Assembly: GCF_002242805.1 (NCBI RefSeq)
Contig: NZ_MCGQ01000017.1
Coordinates: 1-64,000, forward strand
DNA: 64,000 nt
Direction: 5' to 3'
From: Streptomyces diastatochromogenes
Lineage (GTDB): Bacteria; Actinomycetota; Actinomycetes; Streptomycetales; Streptomycetaceae
In this document: piece by piece, positions 50,279-59,030 of the stretch
Layout: each line of letters starts with the position of its first letter
Numbering within the stretch: position 1 is the first letter of the stretch
The notes under the pieces: generated by a model
What the model saw: the letters and a program-made list of their open reading frames with translations, nothing else
What the model was told of the DNA's origin: nothing
The model's database searches: none
Program-made: the position numbers and the translations under genes

Positions 50279-50782
50279 ATGGAAACGGGGATCCCGGAGG
50301 AGACCGGGCTGGTGGGGGACGAGCCGGTGTGGCGGATGCTGCCGCCCGGCCTGCTGCGCATGCGCCGGCTGCTGCTGGCGGTGTGGGCGGGCGTGCTCGC
50401 CCTCGCGGCGGGGCTGCTGCCCGGCCTGCTCGCGGGATGGGTCTGGGCCGCCTTCGCGCTGCTCCCCCTGGCCCTGGCCGCGTGGGGCTGGCGGCTGCTG
50501 GGCCGCAACTGGCGCTCCTGGCGGTACGCCGAGCGCGCCGACGACCTGCTGATCAGCCGCGGCGTCCTGTGGCGCGAGGAGACCGTGGTGCCGTACGGGC
50601 GGATGCAGCTGGTGGAGGTCACCTCGGGCCCCGTGGAGCGCTGGTTCGGGCTGGCGAGCGTGCAGCTGCACACGGCGGCCGCTGCGACCGACGCGACCAT
50701 CCCGGGTCTGGACCCGGCCGAGGCGGAGAGGCTGCGCGACCGGCTCACCGAGCTGGGCCAGGCCCGATCGGCGGGCCTGTGA
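50279..50782 (+). CDS. PH-domain (bPH2/YdbS-type) membrane protein, small subunit
   Basis: A 167-residue protein with two N-terminal membrane helices (about 28-68, RRLLLAVWAGVLALAAGLL and WVWAAFALLPLALAAWGW) followed by a bacterial PH domain (DUF304; DDLLISRGVLWREETVVPYGRMQLVEVTSGPVERWFGLASVQL). ATG 50279 lies 6 nt after TACGCT with no ribosome site, hence probably leaderless and divergent from nuoD. Its stop overlaps the next gene by 4 bp. The pair resembles Bacillus YdbS/YdbT, implicated in resistance to antimicrobial compounds. Confidence 0.85.
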   Translation: METGIPEETGLVGDEPVWRMLPPGLLRMRRLLLAVWAGVLALAAGLLPGLLAGWVWAAFALLPLALAAWGWRLLGRNWRSWRYAERADDLLISRGVLWREETVVPYGRMQLVEVTSGPVERWFGLASVQLHTAAAATDATIPGLDPAEAERLRDRLTELGQARSAGL

Positions 50783-52104
50783 CCACATCGGACCTGGACG
50801 GCGTACCGGCGCGCCCGCCCGTCGCCGAACGACGACTGCACCCCGTCACGCCCTTCCGGCGGGCATGGGCGCCGGTCGCCGTACTCGCCGGCTGGGCCGG
50901 GCACGACCCGAACGGCGCGCAGGAGCAGCTGCAGCGGCTGACCTCCACGATGCTGCTCATCGGGCTCGCCGTGCTGGTCCCGGCGGCCGGCCTCTACGGC
51001 TTCCTGTCCTGGTGGTTCACGCACTTCGCGGTCACCGACAGCGAACTGCGCATCCGTACCGGGCTGCTGTTCCGGCGCACCGCGCACATCCGGCTGGAGC
51101 GCATCCAGGCGGTCGACGTCACGCGTCCGCTCCTCGCGCGCGTGGCGGGTGTCGCCAAGCTGCGGATAGACGTCGTCGGGGCCGACAAGAAGGACGAACT
51201 CGCCTTCCTGGGCGAGCAGGAGGCGCGCGCCCTGCGCGCGGAGCTGCTCGCGCGCGCAGCGGGTTTCGCACCCGAGACGGCGCACGAAGTGGGCGAGGCG
51301 CCGGCGCACGAGCTGCTGCACGTGCCCCCGCGCGAGCTGGCGCTCTCCCTCGTGCTGACGGGCGCCACCTGGGGCTCCCTGACCGCCGCGCTCGTCGTAC
51401 CGCCCGTGCTGTGGCTCGCCACCCACAGCGTGTGGACGGTCCTCGCCACCGCCCTGCCGCTGCTCGGTGCGGCGGGCGCGAGCAGCGCGGGGCGGTTCGT
51501 CGCCGAGTACGACTGGACGGTGGGCGAGTCCCCGGACGGGCTGCGCATCGACCACGGGCTGCTCGACCGCACGCACGAGACGGTGCCGCCGGGGCGGGTG
51601 CAGACCGTGCGGATCGTGGAGCCGCTGCTGTGGCGACGGCGCGGCTGGGTACGGGTGGAGCTGGACGTGGCCGGGTCCGACAACTCCGTGCTGGTGCCGG
51701 TCGCCCCGCGCGCGGTGGCCGAGTCGGCCATAGCGCGCATACTGCCCGGCGTGACCGTACCGGCGTCGCTGTCCCGCCCGCCCCGGCGGGCCGGGTGGTG
51801 CGTGCCGGTGTGGTGGCGCGGGCACGGCCTCGCCGTCACCGAAGCGGTGTTCGCCGCCCGGCACGGCCTGCTGCGCCGCCGCCTGTCGCTGGTCCCGCAC
51901 GCCAAGGTGCAGAGCGTACGGCTCACCCAGGGCCCCTGGGGGCGGCTGTGGCGGCTCGCCGACGTCCATGTGGACACCGGGGCCGACAAGACCGTCACGG
52001 CCCGTCTACGGGACGCCGAGGAGGCCGCGCGGCTGCTGCGCGCCCAGGCGGAGCGGTCCCGCACCGGCCGCAGGGACGCCCGCCCCGACCGCTGGATGAC
52101 GTGA
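50779..52104 (+). CDS. PH-domain (bPH2/YdbT-type) membrane protein, large subunit
   Basis: A 441-residue membrane protein with three bacterial PH domains: about 80-150 (DSELRIRTGLLFRRTAHIRLERIQAV), 245-315 (DGLRIDHGLLDRTHETVPPGRVQ) and 355-425 (RHGLLRRRLSLVPHAKVQSVRL). Hydrophobic segments near 55-75 and 195-235 anchor it. The repeated pattern 'L.I..GLL.R....VP..R.Q.V' is diagnostic. GTG 50779 overlaps the upstream stop, so the two proteins are made together and likely form a complex. No molecular function is established that I can cite. Confidence 0.85.
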   Translation: MTTSDLDGVPARPPVAERRLHPVTPFRRAWAPVAVLAGWAGHDPNGAQEQLQRLTSTMLLIGLAVLVPAAGLYGFLSWWFTHFAVTDSELRIRTGLLFRRTAHIRLERIQAVDVTRPLLARVAGVAKLRIDVVGADKKDELAFLGEQEARALRAELLARAAGFAPETAHEVGEAPAHELLHVPPRELALSLVLTGATWGSLTAALVVPPVLWLATHSVWTVLATALPLLGAAGASSAGRFVAEYDWTVGESPDGLRIDHGLLDRTHETVPPGRVQTVRIVEPLLWRRRGWVRVELDVAGSDNSVLVPVAPRAVAESAIARILPGVTVPASLSRPPRRAGWCVPVWWRGHGLAVTEAVFAARHGLLRRRLSLVPHAKVQSVRLTQGPWGRLWRLADVHVDTGADKTVTARLRDAEEAARLLRAQAERSRTGRRDARPDRWMT

Positions 52105-52137
52105 GCCCGGCCCACCCCTCGCGGGTGAACCGGGCTC
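52103..52137 (+). terminator. Hairpin at the end of the PH-domain operon
   Basis: GAGCCCGG (52103-52110) pairs with CCGGGCTC (52130-52137) around a 19-nt loop that can pair further. It begins at the stop codon of the upstream gene. Confidence 0.5.
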
Positions 52138-52164
52138 GGTGCCTGGCGGGTGCCTGCCGGCGGC

Positions 52165-53622
52165 TCAGGAGGCCGCGGTGCGCAGCCCCTGGAGGTCGAT
52201 CTGCTCCGTCTCGTCGTGCGCGGTCAGGTCGATGACCTGACCGGCACCGCGCGACTCCTCGTCGGCGGGCTTGAACTCGGCCTCCGCCTCGGCCTTGTGC
52301 AGCGCGAGGGCCTCCTGGCCGACGACGTCGGCGAGGTCCTCGTTCTGCACGGACTCCAGCGCGGCGGACGCCGTCTGCTTCTGGGTGCCGAAGAAGTCGA
52401 ACCCGCCCTCGATCGCCGGTCGCCGCACGGGCGTGGCCGGTACGACGGCCACCGCGGTCGGCACGGTGAAGTGACCGGCGGGCTGCCGCCCCGCGGACTT
52501 GGCGGGCTGGTCCGGCGTCGAAGAGGTGGCGGCCGCGCGCGTGTGCCCACCGGCCGCCTCAAGCTTCCCCTGCGCCTCGCCCTCCTGTGCGGGCTGCTTC
52601 TGCGCGGTCTGATGGTGCGCGGTCTGCTGGTGCGCACCGCCACCCGAGGCCTCGACGGACCCGGCCTTCGAGGCCTCGACCTCCCGGGATCCGACCTTCG
52701 GGGACTCGGCCTCGCGGGCCGCGGACGTGACGGGCTCGGACCTGACCGGCTTGACCTTGGTGGACTCAGTCTTGGTGGATTCAGTCTTGGCGGACTCGAC
52801 CTTGGCGGCATCGGCCTTGGCAGACTCGGACCTGACCGGCTCAACCTCGCCGGACTCGGCCTTGGAAGACTCAGCCTTAGCGGACTCAGCCTCGCCGGAC
52901 TCAGCCTTGGCCGACTCAGCCTTGGCCGACTCAGCCTTGGCCGACTCAGTCTTGCCTGACGCCCCATCACGGTCGAGCCGGGACAGCGCCACCGCGGCCT
53001 GCAGGAACAGCTGGGCGCCCCCGACGGAGAACACCGGACCGGCCTTCGGCTTCTCCTCGGCAGCCTCGGCGGACCCGGCCGTCTCCGCGGCCTCCGGCTC
53101 GGCAACCTCGGCCGCCTCCGGCTCCGCGCTGCGCGCAGGCGGCAGCGCCGGCGCGCCGGACGGCTCGGCCGCCTCGATCTCCAGCAGCCGGCGCCCCTCC
53201 AGGGCGCTCGCGCGCTCGGTCTCCGCCGTGGCGTACCGGCGCAGCAGGGCCGCGTGCTCGTTGCGCAGCCCGGCCAGTTCCGCGCGCTTGGCGCGCAGCC
53301 GCTGTTCGAGCTTGGTGCGCAGCTCGCGCGACTCCTCCAGGTCGGTCTCCAGTTCGGCGACCCGCTCGTCGTAGCGCCATTCGTCGCTGACACGCGCGCG
53401 TGTGAGGTCGGCGACGTGCTTGCCCGCTTGGGAGTCCCAGCGGCGCATCACGACGGCGCCGACGACAGCGGTCGCCGCGGCGGCCGCGGCGAGCGTGCGC
53501 AACACCGTGACCTCGGAGAACACCCAGGGACCCAGCGCGCAGACGACGGAGACGCCGGCGATCGCCGACGGCGGCAACAGCCGGTGCAGAGGCGGTGAAT
53601 GGCGGTGGCGTCCACGTGGCAT
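52165..53622 (-). CDS. Membrane protein with coiled coil and AKAES-type repeats
   Basis: A 485-residue protein of unknown function. Two adjacent membrane helices (about 18-58) follow a basic His-rich start; residues about 75-140 are a Glu/Arg coiled coil (VAELETDLEESRELRTKLEQ). The centre is low complexity: pentapeptides AKAES/TKTES repeat through about residues 221-300. The last 80 residues regain normal composition (EGGFDFFGTQKQTASAAL...). TAAGTT lies 7 nt before ATG 53622 (leaderless). It could be a cell-division or envelope scaffold, but that is a guess. Confidence 0.78.
   Translation of the reverse strand: MPRGRHRHSPPLHRLLPPSAIAGVSVVCALGPWVFSEVTVLRTLAAAAAATAVVGAVVMRRWDSQAGKHVADLTRARVSDEWRYDERVAELETDLEESRELRTKLEQRLRAKRAELAGLRNEHAALLRRYATAETERASALEGRRLLEIEAAEPSGAPALPPARSAEPEAAEVAEPEAAETAGSAEAAEEKPKAGPVFSVGGAQLFLQAAVALSRLDRDGASGKTESAKAESAKAESAKAESGEAESAKAESSKAESGEVEPVRSESAKADAAKVESAKTESTKTESTKVKPVRSEPVTSAAREAESPKVGSREVEASKAGSVEASGGGAHQQTAHHQTAQKQPAQEGEAQGKLEAAGGHTRAAATSSTPDQPAKSAGRQPAGHFTVPTAVAVVPATPVRRPAIEGGFDFFGTQKQTASAALESVQNEDLADVVGQEALALHKAEAEAEFKPADEESRGAGQVIDLTAHDETEQIDLQGLRTAAS
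52720..52960. repeat. 15-bp coding tandem repeat within the coiled-coil protein gene
   Basis: On the plus strand the unit is close to GACTCAGCCTTGGCC, encoding (minus strand) AKAES. The right-hand units are almost identical, while the left-hand ones have diverged (TKTES, AKVES, VKPVRSE). The unit keeps the reading frame, so copy number can change without frameshift. Confidence 0.75.
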
Positions 53623-53719
53623 GGCCAGAAACTTACCGCGCGTAGGCGAATCGTGGACCCCCGCCCCGTAAAAACACAGCCACACCGGAGGTTTCACCCG
53701 GCATCGGGCACCCGGCGGC

Positions 53720-54847
53720 TCAGCGGTCGCTGAGCCGCCCGCTGAGCCACTGCAGCGTCGGCGGGATCTCCCGGCGCCAGGTGTTGAAGTTGTGCCCGCC
53801 GCTGTCCAGGATGATCGACGAGATCCGGGTCAGGTTCGTGGCCTGCACACCCTCTATGAACTTGAGGGTGTCCTTGTAGTTGTGTTCGCCGATCCTGCTG
53901 CTGGTGACGAGCAGTGAGGTGTCGGGCGCCGGCTCGTGCTTGAGGAGCCACCACAGGTCGGCACGATTCTGCAGATTCCGGTCACCTTGGAAGAGGTCAC
54001 CGGTCGTGGGGTCGATCGGCGCCTTGTAGTACGGCGAGAGACCGGCGGCGGCCGCGTAGACGCTGGGGTTGTGCATGGCGAGCTTCAGCGCGCAGTAGCC
54101 CCCGGTGGAGTCGCCGACGATGCCCCAGCTGCCGGGCCGCTTGCCCACCCGGTAGTGCGCGAGTACGGCCTCGGGCAGGTCCTTGGCGAAGAAGGTCTCG
54201 CTCTGCGGCCCGCCCGGGACGTCCACGCACTCGGTGTCGCGCGGCGGCGCCACGGTCGGCCGCAGCATGACCAGGATCATCGGCTGCATCCGCCCGTCCT
54301 TGGCCAGCTCCTGCGCCGTACGCGGGTAGTGCAGTTTGTCCACCAGCGCCTGGGCCGTACCGGGGTAGCCGGTCAGTACGACGGCCGCGGGGAACGTACG
54401 TGTGCGGTACTGCGGCTGGAAGTACTCGGGCGGCAGATAGACGTACGCCGGTGTGGCGATGTGGGTCTTACGGCCCACGATGTCCACTTTCTGGACCTGT
54501 CCCGCCGTCTGCGGTCGCGAGCCCTTCACGCCCTGGACCAGGGACGTGGAGAGCACCTGCAGCGGGCCGCCCGTACCGGAGTTGCCCGTGTGGTTGATCA
54601 CGACACCCTGGTCGGTCTCCTGGCCGAACAGGTCCGCCCAGCTGGCGTAGAACCCGAAGGCCTGGTTGGCGGCGATCCCCAGGGAGGTGAAGAGGGCGAG
54701 CTGGGTGGCGAGGAGCAGGCCGACACGCCCGCTGACGGCACGCCAGCTCTGCCGGGCGAGCCGCGGCCACAGCCACACCGTTGCGACGAACAGCGCTGCG
54801 GCGAACATGACCGCAAGCGCCAGCACCTTGTTGCTCGTGAGACCCAT
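53720..54847 (-). CDS. Membrane-anchored alpha/beta-hydrolase esterase (Esterase D/Ag85-like)
   Basis: A 375-residue protein with two or three N-terminal membrane segments (about 5-27, 38-65) and an external alpha/beta-hydrolase domain. The nucleophile elbow is GDSTGGY, the acid lies near VTSSRIGEHNYKD and the His is in DSGGHNFNTW. This resembles the esterase family (PF00756) that includes mycolyltransferase Ag85, but Streptomyces lacks mycolic acids, so another ester substrate is likely. GCAGGAA precedes ATG 54847. Divergent from the MprF-like gene. Confidence 0.87.
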   Translation of the reverse strand: MGLTSNKVLALAVMFAAALFVATVWLWPRLARQSWRAVSGRVGLLLATQLALFTSLGIAANQAFGFYASWADLFGQETDQGVVINHTGNSGTGGPLQVLSTSLVQGVKGSRPQTAGQVQKVDIVGRKTHIATPAYVYLPPEYFQPQYRTRTFPAAVVLTGYPGTAQALVDKLHYPRTAQELAKDGRMQPMILVMLRPTVAPPRDTECVDVPGGPQSETFFAKDLPEAVLAHYRVGKRPGSWGIVGDSTGGYCALKLAMHNPSVYAAAAGLSPYYKAPIDPTTGDLFQGDRNLQNRADLWWLLKHEPAPDTSLLVTSSRIGEHNYKDTLKFIEGVQATNLTRISSIILDSGGHNFNTWRREIPPTLQWLSGRLSDR

Positions 54848-55049
54848 GGGCTGTTCCTGCCTGCGCTTTCTGCCCTTGGCCCGCCCAGCATCGTTGCGAA
54901 GGCTTGCCCGGGGCTTTCCTTGGCCTTTGACCCGACTTTCCGGAGGGGAGTAAACCTCTCTCCCCGAGACACCGTCCTAGAGGGCGCAATGTCGCCGGAT
55001 GCCCCGATCGGCACCGGGTTCAAGGTCTCTCGCAGAACTACGGGATGCG

Positions 55050-56888
55050 ATGTCTGTCAGGATAGATGGGGAAATGTCGGGCGGGGTTCCGGGCCGATCA
55101 AGCCGGGCGCGGCGCATACTGCGCGGCCCGCGCCCCGAGGCCGTCCCCGCTCTGGTCGCCAGGGCGTGCGCCCTCGTGGGCGTGCTGGACATTGCCGCGG
55201 GCGTGTTCCCGCGCTTCCGTCACAGCCGGATGCACACCCTGGCCGAGGTACTGCCCGGCTCCTTCGGGCCCTTCGCCGCGGCGCTCTCGCTCAGCGCCGG
55301 CGTGCTGCTGCTTCTGCTCGCGCACGGGCTCAAACGGCGCAAGCGCCGAGCGTGGCGCGCCGCAGTCGCGCTGTTGCCGGCCGGCGCCGCCGCCGAGTTC
55401 GTGTACCGGCACTCGCTCATCGGGATGCTCATCTCGCTGGCGCTGCTCGTCCCGCTGCTGCGCCACCGCGACGAGTTCGCGGCCCTGCCCGACCCGCGCA
55501 GCCGCTGGCGCGCACTCGCCAACTTCGTCCTCATGGCCGCCGGTTCCCTCGCCCTCGGGCTGGTCATCGTCAGCGTCCACCCGAACCGCATGCTGGGCGA
55601 CCCGAGCCTGGCCGACCGGCTGACGCACGTCGTCTACGGCCTGTTCGGCTTCGAGGGCCCCCTGGACTACGACGGCAACACCTCCTGGACGGTCGCCTTC
55701 TCCCTCGGCGCCCTCGGCTGGCTGACCGCGGTCACCACCATCTACCTGGCCTTCCGCCCCGAGCACCCGGCCGCCCGCCTCACCGAGGAGGACGAGACCC
55801 GGCTGCGCGCCCTGCTGGACAAGCACGGCGGCCGCGACTCCCTCGGCCACTTCGCGCTGCGCCGCGACAAGGCGGTCGTCTTCTCGCCCAGCGGCAAGGC
55901 GGCGGTCACCTACCGCGTCGTCTCCGGCGTGATGCTCGCCAGCGGCGACCCGATCGGCGACGTCGAGGCCTGGCCCGGCGCCATCGAACGCTTCATGGAC
56001 GAGGCCAAGGCCCACTCCTGGACCCCGGCCGTCATGGGCTGCTCGGAGACGGGCGGCGAGGTGTGGACCCGCGAGACCGGCCTGGACGCCCTGGAACTGG
56101 GCGACGAGGCGGTGGTCGACGTGGCGGATTTCTCGCTCGCCGGACGCGCGATGCGCAACGTGCGCCAGATGGTCAAGCGCATCGAGCGGGCCGGCTACGA
56201 AACCCGGGTACGGCGCATCCGTGACCTCGGCGAGGCCGAGCTGGAGCGCATCCGCCTGGCGGCGGAGGACTGGCGCGGCACCGACACCGAGCGCGGCTTC
56301 TCCATGGCGCTCGGCCGCATCGGCGACCCCACCGACGGCGACTGCCTGATCGCCACCGCCCACAAGCAGGACGACGAGCCCGGCGAGTACGGCGACCTGA
56401 AGGCGATCCTGCACTTCGTGCCCTGGGGCGAGGACGGCGCCTCCCTGGACCTCATGCGCCGCGACCGCACCGCCGACCCCGGCATGAACGAACTGCTGAT
56501 CGTCGCCGCCCTGCAGGCCGCCCCCAAGTTCGACATCACGCGGGTCTCGCTGAACTTCGCGATGTTCCGCTCCGCCCTCGCGCGCGGGGAGAAGATCGGC
56601 GCCGGTCCGGTGCTGCGCGCCTGGCGCGGACTGCTGGTGTTCCTCTCGCGCTGGTTCCAGATCGAGTCGCTGTACAAGTTCAACGCCAAGTTCCAGCCCC
56701 GCTGGGAGCCGCGCTTCGTCGTCTACCGCGCCTCCGCCGACCTGCCCCGCATCGGCTTCGCCGCCATGCAGGCGGAGGGCTTCGTCAATCTCGCCCTGCC
56801 GCTCCCGCGCTTCCTGCGCCGGCGCAGGGCGGCCGCCGAGCGCCCCTGCGCGCACTCGGTCGCGGAACGCGACGTCCGAGCCGCCTGA
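55050..56888 (+). CDS. Phosphatidylglycerol lysyltransferase-like protein (MprF C-terminal/DUF2156)
   Basis: A 612-residue protein: about six membrane helices (40-240) followed by a soluble DUF2156 domain with twin GNAT folds (about 270-590; SPSGKAAVTYRVVSGVMLASGDPIGD and SLDLMRRDRTADPGMNELLI). Relatives transfer lysine or another amino acid from tRNA to phosphatidylglycerol, lowering surface charge and giving resistance to cationic peptides. The membrane part is shorter than in Staphylococcus MprF. The start is uncertain among ATG 54999, 55050 and 55074; 55050 is chosen by resemblance to homologues. Two hairpins follow the stop. Confidence 0.85.
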   Translation: MSVRIDGEMSGGVPGRSSRARRILRGPRPEAVPALVARACALVGVLDIAAGVFPRFRHSRMHTLAEVLPGSFGPFAAALSLSAGVLLLLLAHGLKRRKRRAWRAAVALLPAGAAAEFVYRHSLIGMLISLALLVPLLRHRDEFAALPDPRSRWRALANFVLMAAGSLALGLVIVSVHPNRMLGDPSLADRLTHVVYGLFGFEGPLDYDGNTSWTVAFSLGALGWLTAVTTIYLAFRPEHPAARLTEEDETRLRALLDKHGGRDSLGHFALRRDKAVVFSPSGKAAVTYRVVSGVMLASGDPIGDVEAWPGAIERFMDEAKAHSWTPAVMGCSETGGEVWTRETGLDALELGDEAVVDVADFSLAGRAMRNVRQMVKRIERAGYETRVRRIRDLGEAELERIRLAAEDWRGTDTERGFSMALGRIGDPTDGDCLIATAHKQDDEPGEYGDLKAILHFVPWGEDGASLDLMRRDRTADPGMNELLIVAALQAAPKFDITRVSLNFAMFRSALARGEKIGAGPVLRAWRGLLVFLSRWFQIESLYKFNAKFQPRWEPRFVVYRASADLPRIGFAAMQAEGFVNLALPLPRFLRRRRAAAERPCAHSVAERDVRAA

Positions 56889-56890
56889 CC

Positions 56891-56916
56891 CGGGCTCTGC
56901 CCACGCGCAGAGCCCG
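56891..56916 (+). terminator. Hairpin 1 after the MprF-like gene
   Basis: CGGGCTCTGC (56891-56900) pairs with GCAGAGCCCG (56907-56916) around 6 nt, two bases past the stop codon. No U-tract. Confidence 0.65.
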
Positions 56917-56931
56917 GTCCGGCGCCCGACC

Positions 56932-56983
56932 GGCCCGGGCGGAAGCCCCACCCCCTCCAGCACCGGGGGCTTCCGCCCGGGCC
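56932..56983. terminator. Hairpin 2, 18-bp perfect stem before folP
   Basis: GGCCCGGGCGGAAGCCCC (56932-56949) pairs with its complement at 56966-56983. It probably isolates the folate operon from upstream transcription. Confidence 0.75.
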
Positions 56984-57024
56984 GCCGCGCGTTGAGGGCA
57001 CCCCCCTGGGCCTACGCTGAACGT

Positions 57025-57885
57025 ATGAACAACCTCAGCGGGCGCGGCCGAGTGACAGGCCTTCCGGCATGGGACCGGTGTGCGGTCATGGGGGTCGTGA
57101 ACGTGACCCCCGATTCCTTCTCCGACGGCGGCCGCTGGTTCGACACGACCGTCGCCGTCAAGCACGGCCTCGACCTGGTCGCCGAGGGCGCGGACCTGGT
57201 GGACGTCGGCGGCGAGTCCACCCGCCCCGGCGCCACCCGCGTCGACGAGGCGGAGGAACTCCGGCGCGTCATCCCCGTCGTGCGCGGCCTCGCCTCCGAG
57301 GGCGTGGTCGTCTCCGTCGACACCATGCGCGCCTCCGTCGCCGAGCAGGCCCTCGCCGCCGGCGCCGCCCTCGTCAACGACGTCAGCGGCGGCCTCGCCG
57401 ACCCCGCGATGATCCCCGTGGTCGCCGCCACGGGCGCCCCCTTCGTCGTCATGCACTGGCGCGGCTTCCTCCAGGGCGGCAACGTCAAGGGCGTGTACGA
57501 GGACGTCGTCGCCGAAGTCATGGACGAACTGCACGCGCGCGTGGAGGCCGTTCTCGAGGGCGGCATCGCCCCCGACCGCATCGTCGTCGACCCCGGCCTC
57601 GGCTTCTCCAAGGAGGGCGAGCACGACCTCACCCTCCTCGCCCACCTCGACCGCCTGCACGCCCTCGGCCACCCGCTGCTCGTCGCCGCCTCCCGCAAGC
57701 GGTTCCTCGGCCGCGTCCTCGCCGGCCCGGAGGCCGCGCCCCCGCCGGCCCGCGAGCGCGACGCCGCCACGGCCGCCGTCTCCGCGCTCGCGGCGCACGC
57801 CGGCGCGTGGGCGGTGCGTGTGCACGAGGTACGCGCCACCGCGGACGCGGTACGCGTCGCGCGAGCCGTTGAAGGAGCCCGGTGA
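57025..57885 (+). CDS. folP: Dihydropteroate synthase
   Basis: A 286-residue TIM-barrel enzyme that joins 4-aminobenzoate to the pterin, the sulfonamide target. All motifs are present: NVTPDSFSDGG, DVGGESTRPGA, VSVDTMR, NDVSGG, DPGLGFSKEGEHDL and SRKRFLG. TACGCT lies exactly 6 nt before ATG 57025 and there is no ribosome site, so the operon message is probably leaderless. The stop overlaps the next gene by 4 bp. Confidence 0.95.
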   Translation: MNNLSGRGRVTGLPAWDRCAVMGVVNVTPDSFSDGGRWFDTTVAVKHGLDLVAEGADLVDVGGESTRPGATRVDEAEELRRVIPVVRGLASEGVVVSVDTMRASVAEQALAAGAALVNDVSGGLADPAMIPVVAATGAPFVVMHWRGFLQGGNVKGVYEDVVAEVMDELHARVEAVLEGGIAPDRIVVDPGLGFSKEGEHDLTLLAHLDRLHALGHPLLVAASRKRFLGRVLAGPEAAPPPARERDAATAAVSALAAHAGAWAVRVHEVRATADAVRVARAVEGAR

Positions 57886-58421
57886 GCGCCCCCCACACGG
57901 ACGTCGAACAGGTGGAGGCCGCCAACACCGCCTTCTACGAGGCGATGGAGCGCGGTGACTTCGAGGAACTGTCCTCGCTCTGGCTCACGCCCTCCGACCT
58001 GGGCGTCGACGAGGAGTACCACGACCCGGCGGACACCGGCGTGATCTCCTGTGTCCACCCCGGCTGGCCGGTGCTCACCGGCCGCTCCGACGTCCTCAGG
58101 TCGTACGCGCTGATCATGGCGAACACCGACTACATCCAGTTCTTCCTCACCGACGTGCATGTCTCCGTCACGGGCAACACGGCCCTCGTGACCTGTACCG
58201 AGAACATCCTCAGCGGCGGCCCCGCCCCCGAGGAGGGCGCGGAACTCGGCCCCCTGGTCGGTCAGCTCGTCGTCGCCACGAACGTGTTCCGGCGCACCCC
58301 CGCCGGCTGGAAGCTCTGGTCGCACCACGCCTCCCCCGTCCTCGCCGAAACCGACGAGGAAGAAGAAAACGACCAGAACGGAACGAACGGCATGGATCCG
58401 GACGACAACCCTCTCGGGTGA
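57882..58421 (+). CDS. NTF2/SnoaL-like domain protein in the folate operon
   Basis: A 179-residue protein with an NTF2-like cone fold (about 8-150): EAANTAFYEAMERGDFEELSSLW at the start, VLTGRSDVLRSYALIM and VFRRTPAGWKLWSHHASP at the end match SnoaL_3/DUF4440 proteins. The C-terminal tail is acidic (DEEEENDQNG). GTG 57882 overlaps the folP stop (GTGA), so it is co-translated with folP. Function unknown; by position it may assist folate synthesis or clear a by-product. Confidence 0.82.
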   Translation: MSAPHTDVEQVEAANTAFYEAMERGDFEELSSLWLTPSDLGVDEEYHDPADTGVISCVHPGWPVLTGRSDVLRSYALIMANTDYIQFFLTDVHVSVTGNTALVTCTENILSGGPAPEEGAELGPLVGQLVVATNVFRRTPAGWKLWSHHASPVLAETDEEEENDQNGTNGMDPDDNPLG

Positions 58422-58670
58422 CCGGGTACGCGCCCCACACGGACCAAGAAGTGGTTGGAATCACCTACCCGGGGGTATGTGCGGCTACCGGCCCATGACG
58501 CGGCCGGGTTCCCCAGGGGAAACACACGGTGAAGCCTCCGGGTGCCCGCCCTGGCACGCGCCCCCGTCACCCGGCTGTGTCAGCACCCGCAGGTAGATTC
58601 GTCAGAGGCCGGTGTGCCGCCCGCACGCGACACCGACCGGCCGTTCCCGACGATTGCAGGAGTGATTCGC
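58422..58670 (+). promoter_or_regulatory. 249-bp gap before folB, no gene seen
   Basis: No credible gene. TAGATT at 58594 could be a -10 hexamer for a separate folB transcript, without a convincing -35. CTACCCGGGGGTA near 58466 is a short imperfect palindrome. Confidence 0.3.
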
Positions 58671-59030
58671 GTGGATCGTGTCGCGCTGCGCGGCCTGAAG
58701 GCCCGCGGGCACCACGGTGTGTTCCCCAAGGAGCGCGAGGAGGGCCAGACCTTCATCGTGGACCTCGTCCTTGGCCTGGACACCCGGCCGGCCGCGGCCG
58801 ACGACGACCTGGCGAAGACCGTGCACTACGGCATCGTGGCCGAAGAGGTCGTGGCCGTGGTCGAGGGCGAGCCGGTGAACCTCATCGAGACCCTCGCCGA
58901 GCGGATCGCCCAGACCTGCCTGAAGCACGAAGGAGTCCAGGAGGTCGAGGTCCGCGTCCACAAGCCGGACGCCCCGATCACCGTCCCCTTCGACGACGTG
59001 ACCGTCACCATCACCCGGAGCCGAGTATGA
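58671..59030 (+). CDS. folB: Dihydroneopterin aldolase
   Basis: A 119-residue enzyme cleaving dihydroneopterin to the hydroxymethyl-pterin and glycolaldehyde. Motifs: LRGLKARGHHGVFPKEREEGQ (with the catalytic Glu region), VHYGIVAEEV, LIETLAERIA and VRVHKPDAPI with the catalytic Lys. GTG 58671 has AGGAG 9 nt upstream. Its stop overlaps folK by 4 bp (ATGA). Confidence 0.95.
   Translation: MDRVALRGLKARGHHGVFPKEREEGQTFIVDLVLGLDTRPAAADDDLAKTVHYGIVAEEVVAVVEGEPVNLIETLAERIAQTCLKHEGVQEVEVRVHKPDAPITVPFDDVTVTITRSRV

Noticed and set aside
48952..52104. A plus-strand open frame of more than 1000 codons
   Set aside because: It is nuoD antisense fused to the real PH-domain gene frame; the first part lies opposite nuoD and has no domain similarity.
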